A DNA stretch of 5,823 bases from Faecalibacterium sp. (GCA_017483235.1 JAFULE010000227.1:1-5823), one strand, 5' to 3'. Positions 1 to 5,757 are shown, counted from the stretch's first letter. The notes: generated from the letters alone by a model not told the origin. Program-made: numbers and translations.

Positions 1-301
1 CAGATACGGCTTTTTCCAGTATGCCCATGCCAACGGTCAGGTTGTTGCCGGTGAACAAATCACTGCCGGCCATGATCACAAGGCTGAGTGCGGCCGAAAA
101 CATCAGGCAGGCCAGAAACCGGGCCAGCGGGCTGCCGGCAGCAGTCAGCATGCCGCCGGTGGACAGAAAAATCACACTGCCAAAGGCGACGAACATACCC
201 GCCAGAACCGACGATACCACAAAGGCGGCGGGACGGGTCTTCAGCAGTTTGACCTTGCCGGCAGCGGTGTTTGCCATGGCGGTACAGGTTTCGGAATACA
301 T
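1..301 (-). CDS. Formate/nitrite transporter (FNT) family channel, N-terminal part, cut by window edge
   Basis: The first 100 codons of an inner-membrane channel of the FocA/NirC/FNT family, which moves small monovalent anions such as formate, nitrite or hydrosulfide. Family members are about 260-285 residues and pentameric, so roughly two thirds lies beyond base 1. Visible: a polar N-terminus, a first hydrophobic helix at about residues 25-48 (AAFVVSSVLAGMFVAFGSVI), a glycine-rich loop, and a second helix at about 60-80. It runs into IMAGSDLFTG at residues 76-85, which fits the family signature around the pore (G-[GSTA]-[DES]-L-F-T-G), followed by NN. The start at 301 is chosen because GGGAGG (315-310) lies 8 bases upstream; Met9 is a weaker alternative. 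Expression is probably set by the riboswitch and terminator upstream. A formate substrate is inferred from that ZTP switch, which is tied to one-carbon metabolism; the visible residues do not separate formate, nitrite and hydrosulfide types. Confidence 0.9.
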   Translation of the reverse strand, partial: MYSETCTAMANTAAGKVKLLKTRPAAFVVSSVLAGMFVAFGSVIFLSTGGMLTAAGSPLARFLACLMFSAALSLVIMAGSDLFTGNNLTVGMGILEKAVS

Positions 302-309
302 TGCAATTA

Positions 310-315
310 CCTCCC
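310..315 (-). promoter_or_regulatory. Ribosome binding site of the FNT channel gene
   Basis: Minus-strand GGGAGG, 8 bases before the ATG at 301. It is a strong Shine-Dalgarno match and decides the start codon. It lies outside the riboswitch terminator, so control appears to act on transcription rather than by hiding this site. Confidence 0.8.
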
Positions 316-364
316 GTTTTATACGGTATTTCGCCCTTTTTCAAAACCTGAGCGGCAGATAATG

Positions 365-401
365 AAAAAGGGCAGCCCGCACACTTGTGCACGGGCTGCC
401 C
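365..401 (-). terminator. Intrinsic terminator that forms the expression platform of the riboswitch
   Basis: On the minus strand, GGGCAGCCCG (401-392) pairs perfectly with CGGGCTGCCC (379-370). Inner TG/CA pairs can extend the stem, and five T (369-365) follow directly. It lies between promoter and coding region, so it can only act as a conditional stop in the leader. Its 5' arm is the same GGGCA that ends the conserved riboswitch motif, so folding of the aptamer and of the terminator exclude each other. Confidence 0.88.
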
Positions 402-478
402 AGACGGTCGGCATAAAGGGTGTTGCACCACCTGCACCGTGGTTTTCCACGATTATCCGTCAGCAGGCAGTACCCTGT
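396..478 (-). promoter_or_regulatory. ZTP (pfl-motif) riboswitch controlling the FNT gene
   Basis: Leader RNA with the two-part architecture of the ZTP / pfl riboswitch, which senses ZMP/ZTP (AICAR nucleotides that build up when 10-formyl-tetrahydrofolate is short). Minus-strand order: P1 5' side starting GGGT (475-472); the conserved junction TGACGGATAA (462-453); hairpin CGTGG-AAAA-CCACG (451-438); P1 3' side ending ACCC (421-418); a short linker; then GCCGACCGTCTGGGCA (412-397), matching the family's hallmark CCGCCUGGGCA. The family pseudoknot is present: GACGG (461-457) pairs with CCGTC (407-403). The usual pair is GGCGG with CCGCC, so both sides have changed together. GCC (412-410) and GGC (400-398) make P3, which competes with the terminator at 401-370. 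Known members switch expression on when ligand binds, and the same is inferred here. The 3' junction after the hairpin (GTGCAGG) departs from the usual GGGAG, so exact P1 pairing is uncertain. Confidence 0.85.
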
Positions 479-484
479 GCCCAA

Positions 485-514
485 ATAGTAGCACATCCCG
501 CAAAGCTCTGTCAA
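485..514 (-). promoter_or_regulatory. Promoter of the riboswitch-FNT transcript
   Basis: Minus strand: a perfect -35 TTGACA (514-509), 18-base spacer, and -10 TACTAT (490-485) preceded by TGC, giving an extended -10 element. Transcription would start near 480-478, just before the first GGGT of the aptamer, so the leader carries almost nothing but the switch. It is a housekeeping sigma-A type promoter read from sequence alone. Confidence 0.8.
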
Positions 515-649
515 CGGCCAAAACGCCGAAGAAACACCGGACCCACAGGGCAAAAAGGGGCGAACTTTCCAAAAACAGCACAAACATCCGCCATGCCGTG
601 AGTGCACCAACCTGTGGGCGGCTGCATAGGGTATACCACACCGCAAACC
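515..649. other. Divergent intergenic core between two promoters, no gene seen
   Basis: This stretch separates the minus-strand channel promoter from the plus-strand desulfurase promoter. No frame has both a ribosome binding site and recognisable protein. CCCACAGG (542-549) is repeated inverted as CCTGTGGG (611-618), and GGTATACC (630-637) is a self-complementary octamer. Either could be a regulator site, but neither matches an operator I can name. There is no tRNA or second riboswitch. Confidence 0.5.
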
Positions 650-679
650 TTGCCCCTGCCGCCTGCATTGTGCTATACT
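650..679 (+). promoter_or_regulatory. Probable promoter of the desulfurase-thiI-cinA operon
   Basis: TTGCCC (650-655), 18-base spacer, TATACT (674-679). This predicts a start near 686 and a short leader of about 36 bases. A second possible -10, TATGAT (689-694), has only poorly placed -35 partners (TTGTGC at 668-673 with a 15-base gap), so it is the weaker choice. The promoter is divergent from the channel promoter about 140 bases away. Confidence 0.55.
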
Positions 680-721
680 ATATCCTGATATGATAGCGCC
701 CAAAGCCAACGAGGTTTTTGT

Positions 722-1870
722 ATGAAACACGATCCCAACCTGCATTATCTTGACAATGCTGCCACCACCATAGTGGCACCCGAAGTGGCCGATGCCATCC
801 ATACCGCCATGCTGACCCACTGGGCCAACCCCTCCAGCCTGTACGCCCCCGGCGTGACCAGCGAGCAGGAGCTTCGCAAAGCCCGTGCCGCAGTGGCCAA
901 AACCTTGGGCTGCAAAACCGGCGAAGTGTATTTTACCGCCGGCGGCAGCGAAGGCAACAACATGGCGGTTCTGGGCGCAGCCCGCAGCAAAACGTTTGGC
1001 AAAAGGATTGTGATTTCGGGCTTCGAGCATCCCAGCGTTTACAAGCCGGCCCAGGATCTGCGGGCCCAGGGCTATGATGTGATTTTTATGCCGCCCCATG
1101 CCGACGGTAGCCTGCGCATCGAGGACCTGCTCAGTCAGGTAAACAAAAACACCATTCTGGTGGCCTGCATGCAGGTGAACAACGAAACCGGTGCCCGCAA
1201 TGACGTGGAAAAGCTGGCCGCCGAGGTGAAAAAGATCAACAACCGCTGTGCGGTACACGTGGATGCGGTGCAGGCATGGATGCGTGTGCCCATCAAGCTG
1301 GCCAACATCGACACCTTGTCGGTCAGCGGCCACAAGATCCACGCCCCCAAGGGCATCGGCGCGCTGTATGTCAACGAAAAATACTACCAGACCTTTTCGC
1401 CCCCCTATACCGGCGGCGAGCAGGAGCGGGAAAAGCGCCCCGGCACCGAAAACCTGCCCTATGCGGTGGGTCTGGCGGCGGCAGCCAAACGGCTGGCCGG
1501 CAATCTGCCCGCCCGTACTGCCCATGCCCGCATGCTGAACCAGCGGCTGCGCGATGGGCTGGCGGTTTTCCCCGAAGTGATCATCAACAGCCCGGCCAAC
1601 GCCGTACCCGAGGTGATGAATTTTTCTGAAATGGTCATCAACAGCCAGACCATGCTCAATTTCCTGTCCACCCGCGGGGTGTACATCTCCACCGGCTCGG
1701 CCTGTGACAAGGGGGCCCGCAGCCATACCCTTGCCGCCATGGGGCTGGACGACCGCCGCATCAACACCGCCATCCGGGTCAGCTTCTGTGCCGACAACAC
1801 CGAAGAGGATGTGGACGCCTTCCTGAATGCCTTTGAAGACGGCATGAAGACCCTGCAGCGGCTGAAATAA
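722..1870 (+). CDS. Cysteine desulfurase, NifS/IscS class V aminotransferase family
   Basis: PLP enzyme of 382 residues that converts L-cysteine to L-alanine and leaves a persulfide sulfur on its own cysteine. Visible in order: YLDNAATT (9-16) near the N-terminus; GGSEGNN (74-80) of the cofactor phosphate site; His103 (FEHPSV) stacking on PLP; VNNETG (152-157); Asp181 (HVDAVQ); the Schiff-base lysine Lys205 in SGHKIHAPKG; RPGTEN (239-244); catalytic Cys328 in STGSACDKG; and Arg352 (IRVSF). All key residues are intact and the length is normal. GAGG (711-714) sits 7 bases before the ATG and supports the start. The next gene is thiI. In Firmicutes a dedicated desulfurase beside thiI (NifZ in Bacillus subtilis) supplies sulfur for 4-thiouridine in tRNA, so this is its likely job; no iscU or sufU scaffold gene is present. 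A broader Fe-S role cannot be excluded. Confidence 0.95.
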   Translation: MKHDPNLHYLDNAATTIVAPEVADAIHTAMLTHWANPSSLYAPGVTSEQELRKARAAVAKTLGCKTGEVYFTAGGSEGNNMAVLGAARSKTFGKRIVISGFEHPSVYKPAQDLRAQGYDVIFMPPHADGSLRIEDLLSQVNKNTILVACMQVNNETGARNDVEKLAAEVKKINNRCAVHVDAVQAWMRVPIKLANIDTLSVSGHKIHAPKGIGALYVNEKYYQTFSPPYTGGEQEREKRPGTENLPYAVGLAAAAKRLAGNLPARTAHARMLNQRLRDGLAVFPEVIINSPANAVPEVMNFSEMVINSQTMLNFLSTRGVYISTGSACDKGARSHTLAAMGLDDRRINTAIRVSFCADNTEEDVDAFLNAFEDGMKTLQRLK

Positions 1871-1882
1871 CGAAAACTGTTT

Positions 1883-1946
1883 GCGGCGCAAAGTCATTTG
1901 CGCCGCGATGAAAAGTTCTTTGCCCACTTTCTTTCAGGAAAGTGGG
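1883..1946. repeat. Tandem pair of perfect hairpins between desulfurase and thiI
   Basis: Two perfect inverted repeats lie back to back. GCGGCGCAAA (1883-1892) pairs with TTTGCGCCGC (1897-1906) around loop GTCA, a 10-bp stem. CCCACTTTC (1923-1931) pairs with GAAAGTGGG (1938-1946) around a 6-base loop, a 9-bp stem. Neither is followed by a clean run of T on either strand: GATGAAAAG follows the first and AGAAACGG the second on the plus strand. They are therefore not typical terminators. The linker AAAAGTTCTTTG joins them. The compact palindromic form in a short intergenic gap suggests a dispersed palindromic (REP/MITE-like) element or an mRNA processing or stability site. Confidence 0.6.
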
Positions 1947-1960
1947 AGAAACGGAGCCTT

Positions 1961-3157
1961 ATGAAAGAAGTATTGATGGGCTATCAGGGCGAAATGAGCC
2001 TGAAAGGCCTGAACAAAAACCAGTTTGAACAGACCATGCTCAAGATCCTGCGCTACCGGCTGAAGGATCTGGGCGAGTTCAAGGTGTACTGCGCCCAGTC
2101 CACCTTTTATATGGAGCCCCAGTCCGAGCAGATCGACATGGACACCGCCTTCGAGCGCATCCGTACCGTGTTCGGTCTGGCGGCGGTCAGCCGCAGTGTG
2201 GTGTGCGAAAAGGATTTTGATGCCATCTGTCAGACTACCGAGGAATATCTGGGCGAAAGCCTGCGCGGCATCAAAACCTTTAAGGTGGAAGCCCGCCGTG
2301 CCGACAAGCATTTCCCCATGACCAGCCCCGAGCTGATGCGGGAGCTGGGGGCGTTTCTGCTTTCCAAGCATCACTACCTGCGGGTGGATGTGAAGAACCC
2401 TCAGTTCAAGGTGATTGTTGAGGTGCGCGATTATGGCGCCTACATCCATGGTCCCAAAACGCCGGGCGCCGGCGGTTTGCCGGTGGGCACCAGCGGCCGG
2501 GCGCTGAATATGCTGTCCGGCGGCATCGACAGCCCGGTGGCCGCCTACCGCATGGCCAAGCGCGGCCTTACCCTGCATCACATCCACTTTGCCTCGCCCC
2601 CTTATACCTCCGAACGCGCCAAGCTGAAGGTACAGGCGCTGGCCCAGTTGATCAGCCCCTACACCGGCAACTGCAACCTGTATGTGGTGCCCTACACCAC
2701 CCCGCAGGAATATATCCGCGACAATGCCCCGCCGGTGCTGTTCACCGTGCTGATGCGCCGCAGCATGATGCGCATTGCCAACATCATTGCAAACCGCATC
2801 GGGTGCGACGCCCTTGTTACTGGCGAAAGTCTGGCACAGGTGGCCAGCCAGACGGTCAAAGCTCTGCAGTGTACCGACTCGGCGCAGGATCTGCCGGTGC
2901 TGCGCCCCCTGATCGGCATGGACAAAAACGAGATCATCATCACCGCCCGTGCCATCAACACCTTCGAAACCAGCATTCTGCCCTACGAGGACTGCTGCAC
3001 CATCTTCACCCCGCCTCATCCGAAGATCCGCCCCGAGCTGGCCGAAATTCTGGAAGCCGAAGCAGCCATGCCCGGGCTGGCCGCGCTGGAGGCCGAAGCC
3101 GCCGAAACCGCAGAACGCATCCGCATCCGTATGGAAGACGAGGTGGATTTTGAATGA
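1961..3157 (+). CDS. thiI: ThiI, tRNA uridine 4-sulfurtransferase / thiamine sulfur carrier enzyme, rhodanese-free form
   Basis: Adenylates uridine 8 of tRNA with ATP and exchanges it for sulfur, giving 4-thiouridine; in some bacteria it also passes sulfur to ThiS for thiamine thiazole. Read as 398 residues. The N-terminal ferredoxin-like region (1-60, MKEVLMGYQGEMSLKG typical of the family) leads to a THUMP RNA-binding domain (about 60-165). The PP-loop AANH domain follows: ATP-binding LSGGIDSPVAAY (185-196), HFASPPYTS (209-217), VTGESLAQVASQT (286-298) and PYEDCCTIFTPPHPK (341-355) with Cys345/Cys346. The roughly 100-residue C-terminal rhodanese domain of the E. coli enzyme is absent, as usual in Firmicutes, so sulfur must come from a desulfurase such as the gene upstream. 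An in-frame ATG at 1898 would add 21 residues encoded across the hairpin repeat, so 1961 is preferred; GGAG (1953-1956) precedes it at a short 4-base spacing. Confidence 0.94.
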   Translation: MKEVLMGYQGEMSLKGLNKNQFEQTMLKILRYRLKDLGEFKVYCAQSTFYMEPQSEQIDMDTAFERIRTVFGLAAVSRSVVCEKDFDAICQTTEEYLGESLRGIKTFKVEARRADKHFPMTSPELMRELGAFLLSKHHYLRVDVKNPQFKVIVEVRDYGAYIHGPKTPGAGGLPVGTSGRALNMLSGGIDSPVAAYRMAKRGLTLHHIHFASPPYTSERAKLKVQALAQLISPYTGNCNLYVVPYTTPQEYIRDNAPPVLFTVLMRRSMMRIANIIANRIGCDALVTGESLAQVASQTVKALQCTDSAQDLPVLRPLIGMDKNEIIITARAINTFETSILPYEDCCTIFTPPHPKIRPELAEILEAEAAMPGLAALEAEAAETAERIRIRMEDEVDFE

Positions 3158-4491
3158 TCGCTGAACTGATCAGCGTGGGCACCGAGCTTTTGCTGGGCAA
3201 TATCCTCAACACCAACGCCCAGTACCTCAGCCGCGAGCTGGCCGAGCTGGGCATCACGGTACAGCGGCAAAGCACCATAGGCGATAACCCCGCCCGGCTG
3301 GCCGAGTGGGTGCAAAGCGCCAAAAGCCGCTGCGATATTCTGATCTTCACCGGCGGCCTTGGCCCCACCGCCGACGACCTGACCAAGGAAACGGTGGCCG
3401 CCTGTTACGGCGATACCCTGCAGTTTGATCCGGAAGAATGGGCTAAGATCACCGGTTTTTTTGCCCGCACCGGCCGCGCTGCCACCCCCAACAACCGCAA
3501 GCAGGCTATGGTGCCGGTCAACGGCCGCAAAATTCCCAACAGCTGCGGCACTGCCCCCGGTGTGTGGTTCGAGCAGAACGGCAAAATTGCGGTGTTGATG
3601 CCCGGCGTGCCCCACGAGATGAAAACCATGTGGAGCAAAACGGTGCGCCCTTGGCTGATGCAGCACTCAAACTGCACGCTGGTGTCCACCACATTGCACA
3701 TTCTGGGCGGCGAAAGCGCCATCGAAAATGCGGTGGGTCCGCTGCTGGAAGCCGAAAACCCCACCGCCGCCATCTACTGCAAAACCGGCGAGTGCGAAAT
3801 TCGCATCACCGCCCGGGCAGCCACGGTGGAAGAGGGCGAAGAGATGTGCCGAACCTCGGCCGCAAAATTCTACGAAATTCTGGGCGACGCCATTTATGAT
3901 GAAAATGTGCCCAGTCTGGAGCACACGCTGGTGCAGCTGCTAAACGAAAAGCAGCTCACCCTTGCAACCGCCGAAAGCTGCACCGGCGGCCTGATCGCCC
4001 AGCGCATCACCGCGGTGCCCGGTGCCAGTGCGGTGTTCGGCTACGGCTTTGTCACCTACTGGGAAGCAGCCAAGGCAAAGCTGGTGGGAGTCGACCCGGC
4101 AGTCATCGCACAGTACAACGTGGTATCGGCCCCTGTGGTCGCCCAGATGGCATTGGGCGCGCGGGCTGCCGCCGATGCCGATCTGGCGGTGGCGGTTACC
4201 GGCATTGCCGGCCCAACCGGCGGCGATGAGCAGCGCCCGGTGGGCACGGTGTATCTGGCCGCAGCCGACCGCAGTAATGCCTATGTAATGCACATCAATA
4301 TCTCCCGCAACAACAGGGAGGTGGTACGCCAACGTGCCGCCGGCTATGCGCTGGAAATGGTCTGGCGGCTGGCCAAGGGCCTGCCGCTGAATGGCTGCAC
4401 CGCCCTGTCCGCTGCACAGGCGGCCGAACCTGCCGCCCTGCAGGCGCTGGCCGAAGCCTGTGCTGTCCCGGTGGCAGCCCGGCGCTTTTGA
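3154..4491 (+). CDS. cinA: CinA: MoCF-like domain plus NMN deamidase (PncC) domain
   Basis: Two-domain CinA protein of 445 residues. Family members hydrolyse ADP-ribose-like pyrophosphates through the N-terminal MoCF (molybdopterin-binding-like) domain and deamidate nicotinamide mononucleotide to nicotinate mononucleotide through the C-terminal domain, in NAD salvage. Visible: ELISVGTELLLG (4-15), FTGGLGPTADD (65-75) and MPGVPHEM (149-156) in the MoCF part; a KH-like linker domain at about 177-250; then AESCTGG (273-279) with catalytic Ser275, TYWEAAK (301-307) with Lys307, and TGIAGPTGG (349-357). All active motifs are present. The start overlaps the thiI stop as ATGA, with AGGTGG (3141-3146) 7 bases upstream, so translation is probably coupled. 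The family is usually about 410-415 residues; the last 30 (from about Cys415, alanine-rich, ending AARRF) are an unusual tail. The older link to competence and RecA is not testable here. Confidence 0.95.
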   Translation: MIAELISVGTELLLGNILNTNAQYLSRELAELGITVQRQSTIGDNPARLAEWVQSAKSRCDILIFTGGLGPTADDLTKETVAACYGDTLQFDPEEWAKITGFFARTGRAATPNNRKQAMVPVNGRKIPNSCGTAPGVWFEQNGKIAVLMPGVPHEMKTMWSKTVRPWLMQHSNCTLVSTTLHILGGESAIENAVGPLLEAENPTAAIYCKTGECEIRITARAATVEEGEEMCRTSAAKFYEILGDAIYDENVPSLEHTLVQLLNEKQLTLATAESCTGGLIAQRITAVPGASAVFGYGFVTYWEAAKAKLVGVDPAVIAQYNVVSAPVVAQMALGARAAADADLAVAVTGIAGPTGGDEQRPVGTVYLAAADRSNAYVMHINISRNNREVVRQRAAGYALEMVWRLAKGLPLNGCTALSAAQAAEPAALQALAEACAVPVAARRF

Positions 4492-4521
4492 CAGCCATCC
4501 ATCATAATACACATACACACC

Positions 4522-4543
4522 GGCGGCCCCGCCGCCACGGAGG
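4522..4543 (+). promoter_or_regulatory. Small GC hairpin directly before the ribosome binding site of the CinA-like gene
   Basis: GGCGGC (4522-4527) pairs with GCCGCC (4531-4536) around a CCC loop, ending 2 bases before the Shine-Dalgarno GGAGG (4539-4543). The latter is 7 bases before the ATG at 4551 and decides the start. The hairpin does not cover the ribosome site, so it may simply keep it open or mark the 59-base gap from cinA. A regulatory role is only inferred. Confidence 0.5.
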
Positions 4544-4550
4544 AACAACT

Positions 4551-5567
4551 ATGGCACAGGAATTGCCCGTAAATGTGCGTGTGGTGCGCCTGTTCGGCGC
4601 CGATCAACACACGGTGGACGAAATGCTGCGTACTGCCCACGACAAGCAGCAGGTGCAAACCCAAAGCATGCACAAGGGTGCCGAAACGCTGGTAGTGCTG
4701 CAGGCTTTGAGCGAGGATGCCAAGGGCAACCGCATTGCACTGGACCGGTGGGATCGCCGCCTGCGTGCTGCCTGCGGCGGCGCGGTGTACGGCACTGGCG
4801 ACACCAGCCTGACCCAGGCCACGGTGCAGGCGCTGCAGAAAGCAAAAAAGCTGTTTGTCTGTGCCGACGCCGAAACCGGCACTGCGATGGAGCAGCGGAT
4901 GGAAGCGGTGGAAAATGCCGACAGTGTGTATGATTTTGGCGGCCAGAGTTATGCCCATGAAAAGCTGGGCCGTAAAATTGAGGCAGCCGGCAGCAAACGC
5001 AAGCTAGCCGACAAACCGCTGAAACAGGCGGTTGCCCGGGTGCAGCAGGCATACCAGTTGTCCGGCGCGGACTGGGCTGTCGCTTTTGCGGCACTTGAAA
5101 CCGGCGAAAATTGGCTGGTGATGGGCGAAAAGAAGGGCTACTGGCTGCGGCTGATCCCCGCCGGCGAAAACCCTGCCCTGTGGCTGCTGGATATGCTGCG
5201 CCGTGACGCATTGTCCACCAATCAGGCACCGGGCACCGAATGGCTGCGGTACAAAGACCGCACCCCCGAAACGGATCAGATGCACGCAGCCGCCAGCACG
5301 GCTGTCGCCGAGGGCCTTGCACAGGGGGCGTGGGAACAGTCCACCCATAAGATGAAGCTGGTGGATCCCGACGAGCCCGAACTGCCCCCGCGGCAGGTCA
5401 AGGGCGGCCGTGGCCGCCGCCGCGCGCTGATCGCACTGGCACTGGTGTTGGTGTTGGCCTTGGTTGCTGTGGCGGTGCTGTGGCTGTACACCGGCGGTGA
5501 CATTGCCGGTTTTCTGAACAAAAGCGGCATCAGCGGCTTCAGTGTGTCCAACGCGGATATGGTATAA
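4551..5567 (+). CDS. Membrane-anchored, degenerate CinA-like protein (probable pseudoenzyme)
   Basis: At first sight an unknown protein of 338 residues, but it lines up with the KH-like and C-terminal domains of the CinA encoded just upstream. RVVRLFG..TVDEML (10-26) resembles the start of the CinA KH-like domain. Residues 76-134 align without gaps to CinA 244-302, with 19 of 59 identical by hand count (for example VYGTGDTSL against IYDENVPSL). ADWAVAFA (173-180) matches CinA ADLAVAVT. The MoCF domain is missing. Catalytic Ser275 of CinA is Ala107 here, Lys307 is Leu139, and TGIAGPTGG is lost, so deamidase activity is unlikely. After a polar linker (about 235-285) come the basic KGGRGRRR (284-291) and one membrane helix (about 292-313), leaving a 25-residue tail outside. 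The bulk should therefore be cytoplasmic and tethered. The start at 4551 follows GGAGG; an in-frame ATG at 4488 overlapping cinA lacks such support. A scaffold or regulatory role is only a guess. Confidence 0.85.
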   Translation: MAQELPVNVRVVRLFGADQHTVDEMLRTAHDKQQVQTQSMHKGAETLVVLQALSEDAKGNRIALDRWDRRLRAACGGAVYGTGDTSLTQATVQALQKAKKLFVCADAETGTAMEQRMEAVENADSVYDFGGQSYAHEKLGRKIEAAGSKRKLADKPLKQAVARVQQAYQLSGADWAVAFAALETGENWLVMGEKKGYWLRLIPAGENPALWLLDMLRRDALSTNQAPGTEWLRYKDRTPETDQMHAAASTAVAEGLAQGAWEQSTHKMKLVDPDEPELPPRQVKGGRGRRRALIALALVLVLALVAVAVLWLYTGGDIAGFLNKSGISGFSVSNADMV

Positions 5568-5573
5568 AACCAA

Positions 5574-5618
5574 AGAACAACCGGCAGGGAAGGGCTACCC
5601 CTGCCGGTTGTTCTGTTT
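5574..5618. terminator. Bidirectional terminator at the end of the operon
   Basis: A perfect 16-bp stem, AGAACAACCGGCAGGG (5574-5589) with its complement at 5599-5614, around a 9-base loop, begins 6 bases after the stop codon of the CinA-like gene. The plus strand continues GTTTAC, and the minus strand reads TTGTTCTTTGGTTTT, so it can stop transcription from both sides. The operon and the tRNA genes converge here. Confidence 0.85.
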
Positions 5619-5638
5619 ACAGGGAAAATGGAAGCAAT

Positions 5639-5674
5639 AAAAAACCGCCGCTGTCCTGCGACAGTGGCGGTTTT
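5639..5674. terminator. Terminator of the tRNA-Cys transcript (minus), possibly bidirectional
   Basis: AAAACCGCCGCTGTC (5641-5655) pairs with GACAGTGGCGGTTTT (5660-5674) around loop CTGC, a 15-bp stem with one G·T pair. On the minus strand the stem is followed by six T (5644-5639) and starts 1 base past the tRNA CCA end, a standard tRNA operon terminator. On the plus strand TTTTCT follows, so it backs up the terminator at 5574-5618. Confidence 0.88.
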
Positions 5675-5675
5675 C

Positions 5676-5750
5676 TGGAGGTGACGATCGGATTTGAACC
5701 GATGGATGAAGGTTTTGCAGACCTTTGCCTTACCACTTGGCCACGTCAAC
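5676..5750 (-). tRNA. tRNA-Cys (anticodon GCA), CCA encoded
   Basis: A 75-base cloverleaf including the encoded CCA (5678-5676). D arm GCC-AAGTGGTAA-GGC, anticodon stem AAGGT/ACCTT with loop CTGCAAA and anticodon GCA (5718-5716), T arm ATCGG-TTCAAAT-CCGAT, and discriminator U73, a known cysteine identity base. The acceptor stem reads GTTGACG on the 5' side and CGTCACC on the 3' side. Six pairs form, but base 2 (T at 5749) faces C71 (5681) as a mismatch where G2-C71 would be expected. Everything else is canonical, so the tRNA is probably functional unless the mismatch is a sequencing error. Confidence 0.95.
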
Positions 5751-5757
5751 TTATGCA

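Noticed and set aside
317..345. TTGAAA / TATAAA on the minus strand just before the FNT gene as its promoter
   Set aside because: The spacer is only about 15 bases and the predicted start would fall inside the ribosome binding site. The upstream TTGACA/TACTAT promoter with the riboswitch explains the gene better.
402..480. T-box or TPP riboswitch suggested by AGGTGGTGC and GGATAAT
   Set aside because: There is no Stem I, and no CTGAGA or ACCTGATCTGGATAATGCC-type core. The leader is far too short for a T-box, and the paired pseudoknot with CCGTCTGGGCA fits the ZTP family instead.
362..601. Short open frame on the plus strand starting in the terminator region
   Set aside because: It starts in the terminator hairpin region, has no ribosome binding site and translates to unstructured sequence over riboswitch and promoter DNA.
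341..1927. A 528-codon open frame on the minus strand
   Set aside because: It is antisense to the desulfurase gene and runs through the riboswitch and promoter. Its translation is His/Gly/Gln-rich without domains, which is typical of the shadow frame of a GC-rich gene.
1934..3019. A 361-codon open frame on the minus strand
   Set aside because: Shadow of thiI: low-complexity His/Gly/Ala composition, no ribosome binding site and no recognisable motif.
4487..4517. Perfect TTGACA (4488-4493) at the cinA stop as an internal promoter for the CinA-like gene
   Set aside because: The only AT-rich -10-like site, CATAAT, is 9 bases away, and properly spaced hexamers (ACATAC, CATACA) are poor. Read-through from cinA is the simpler explanation.
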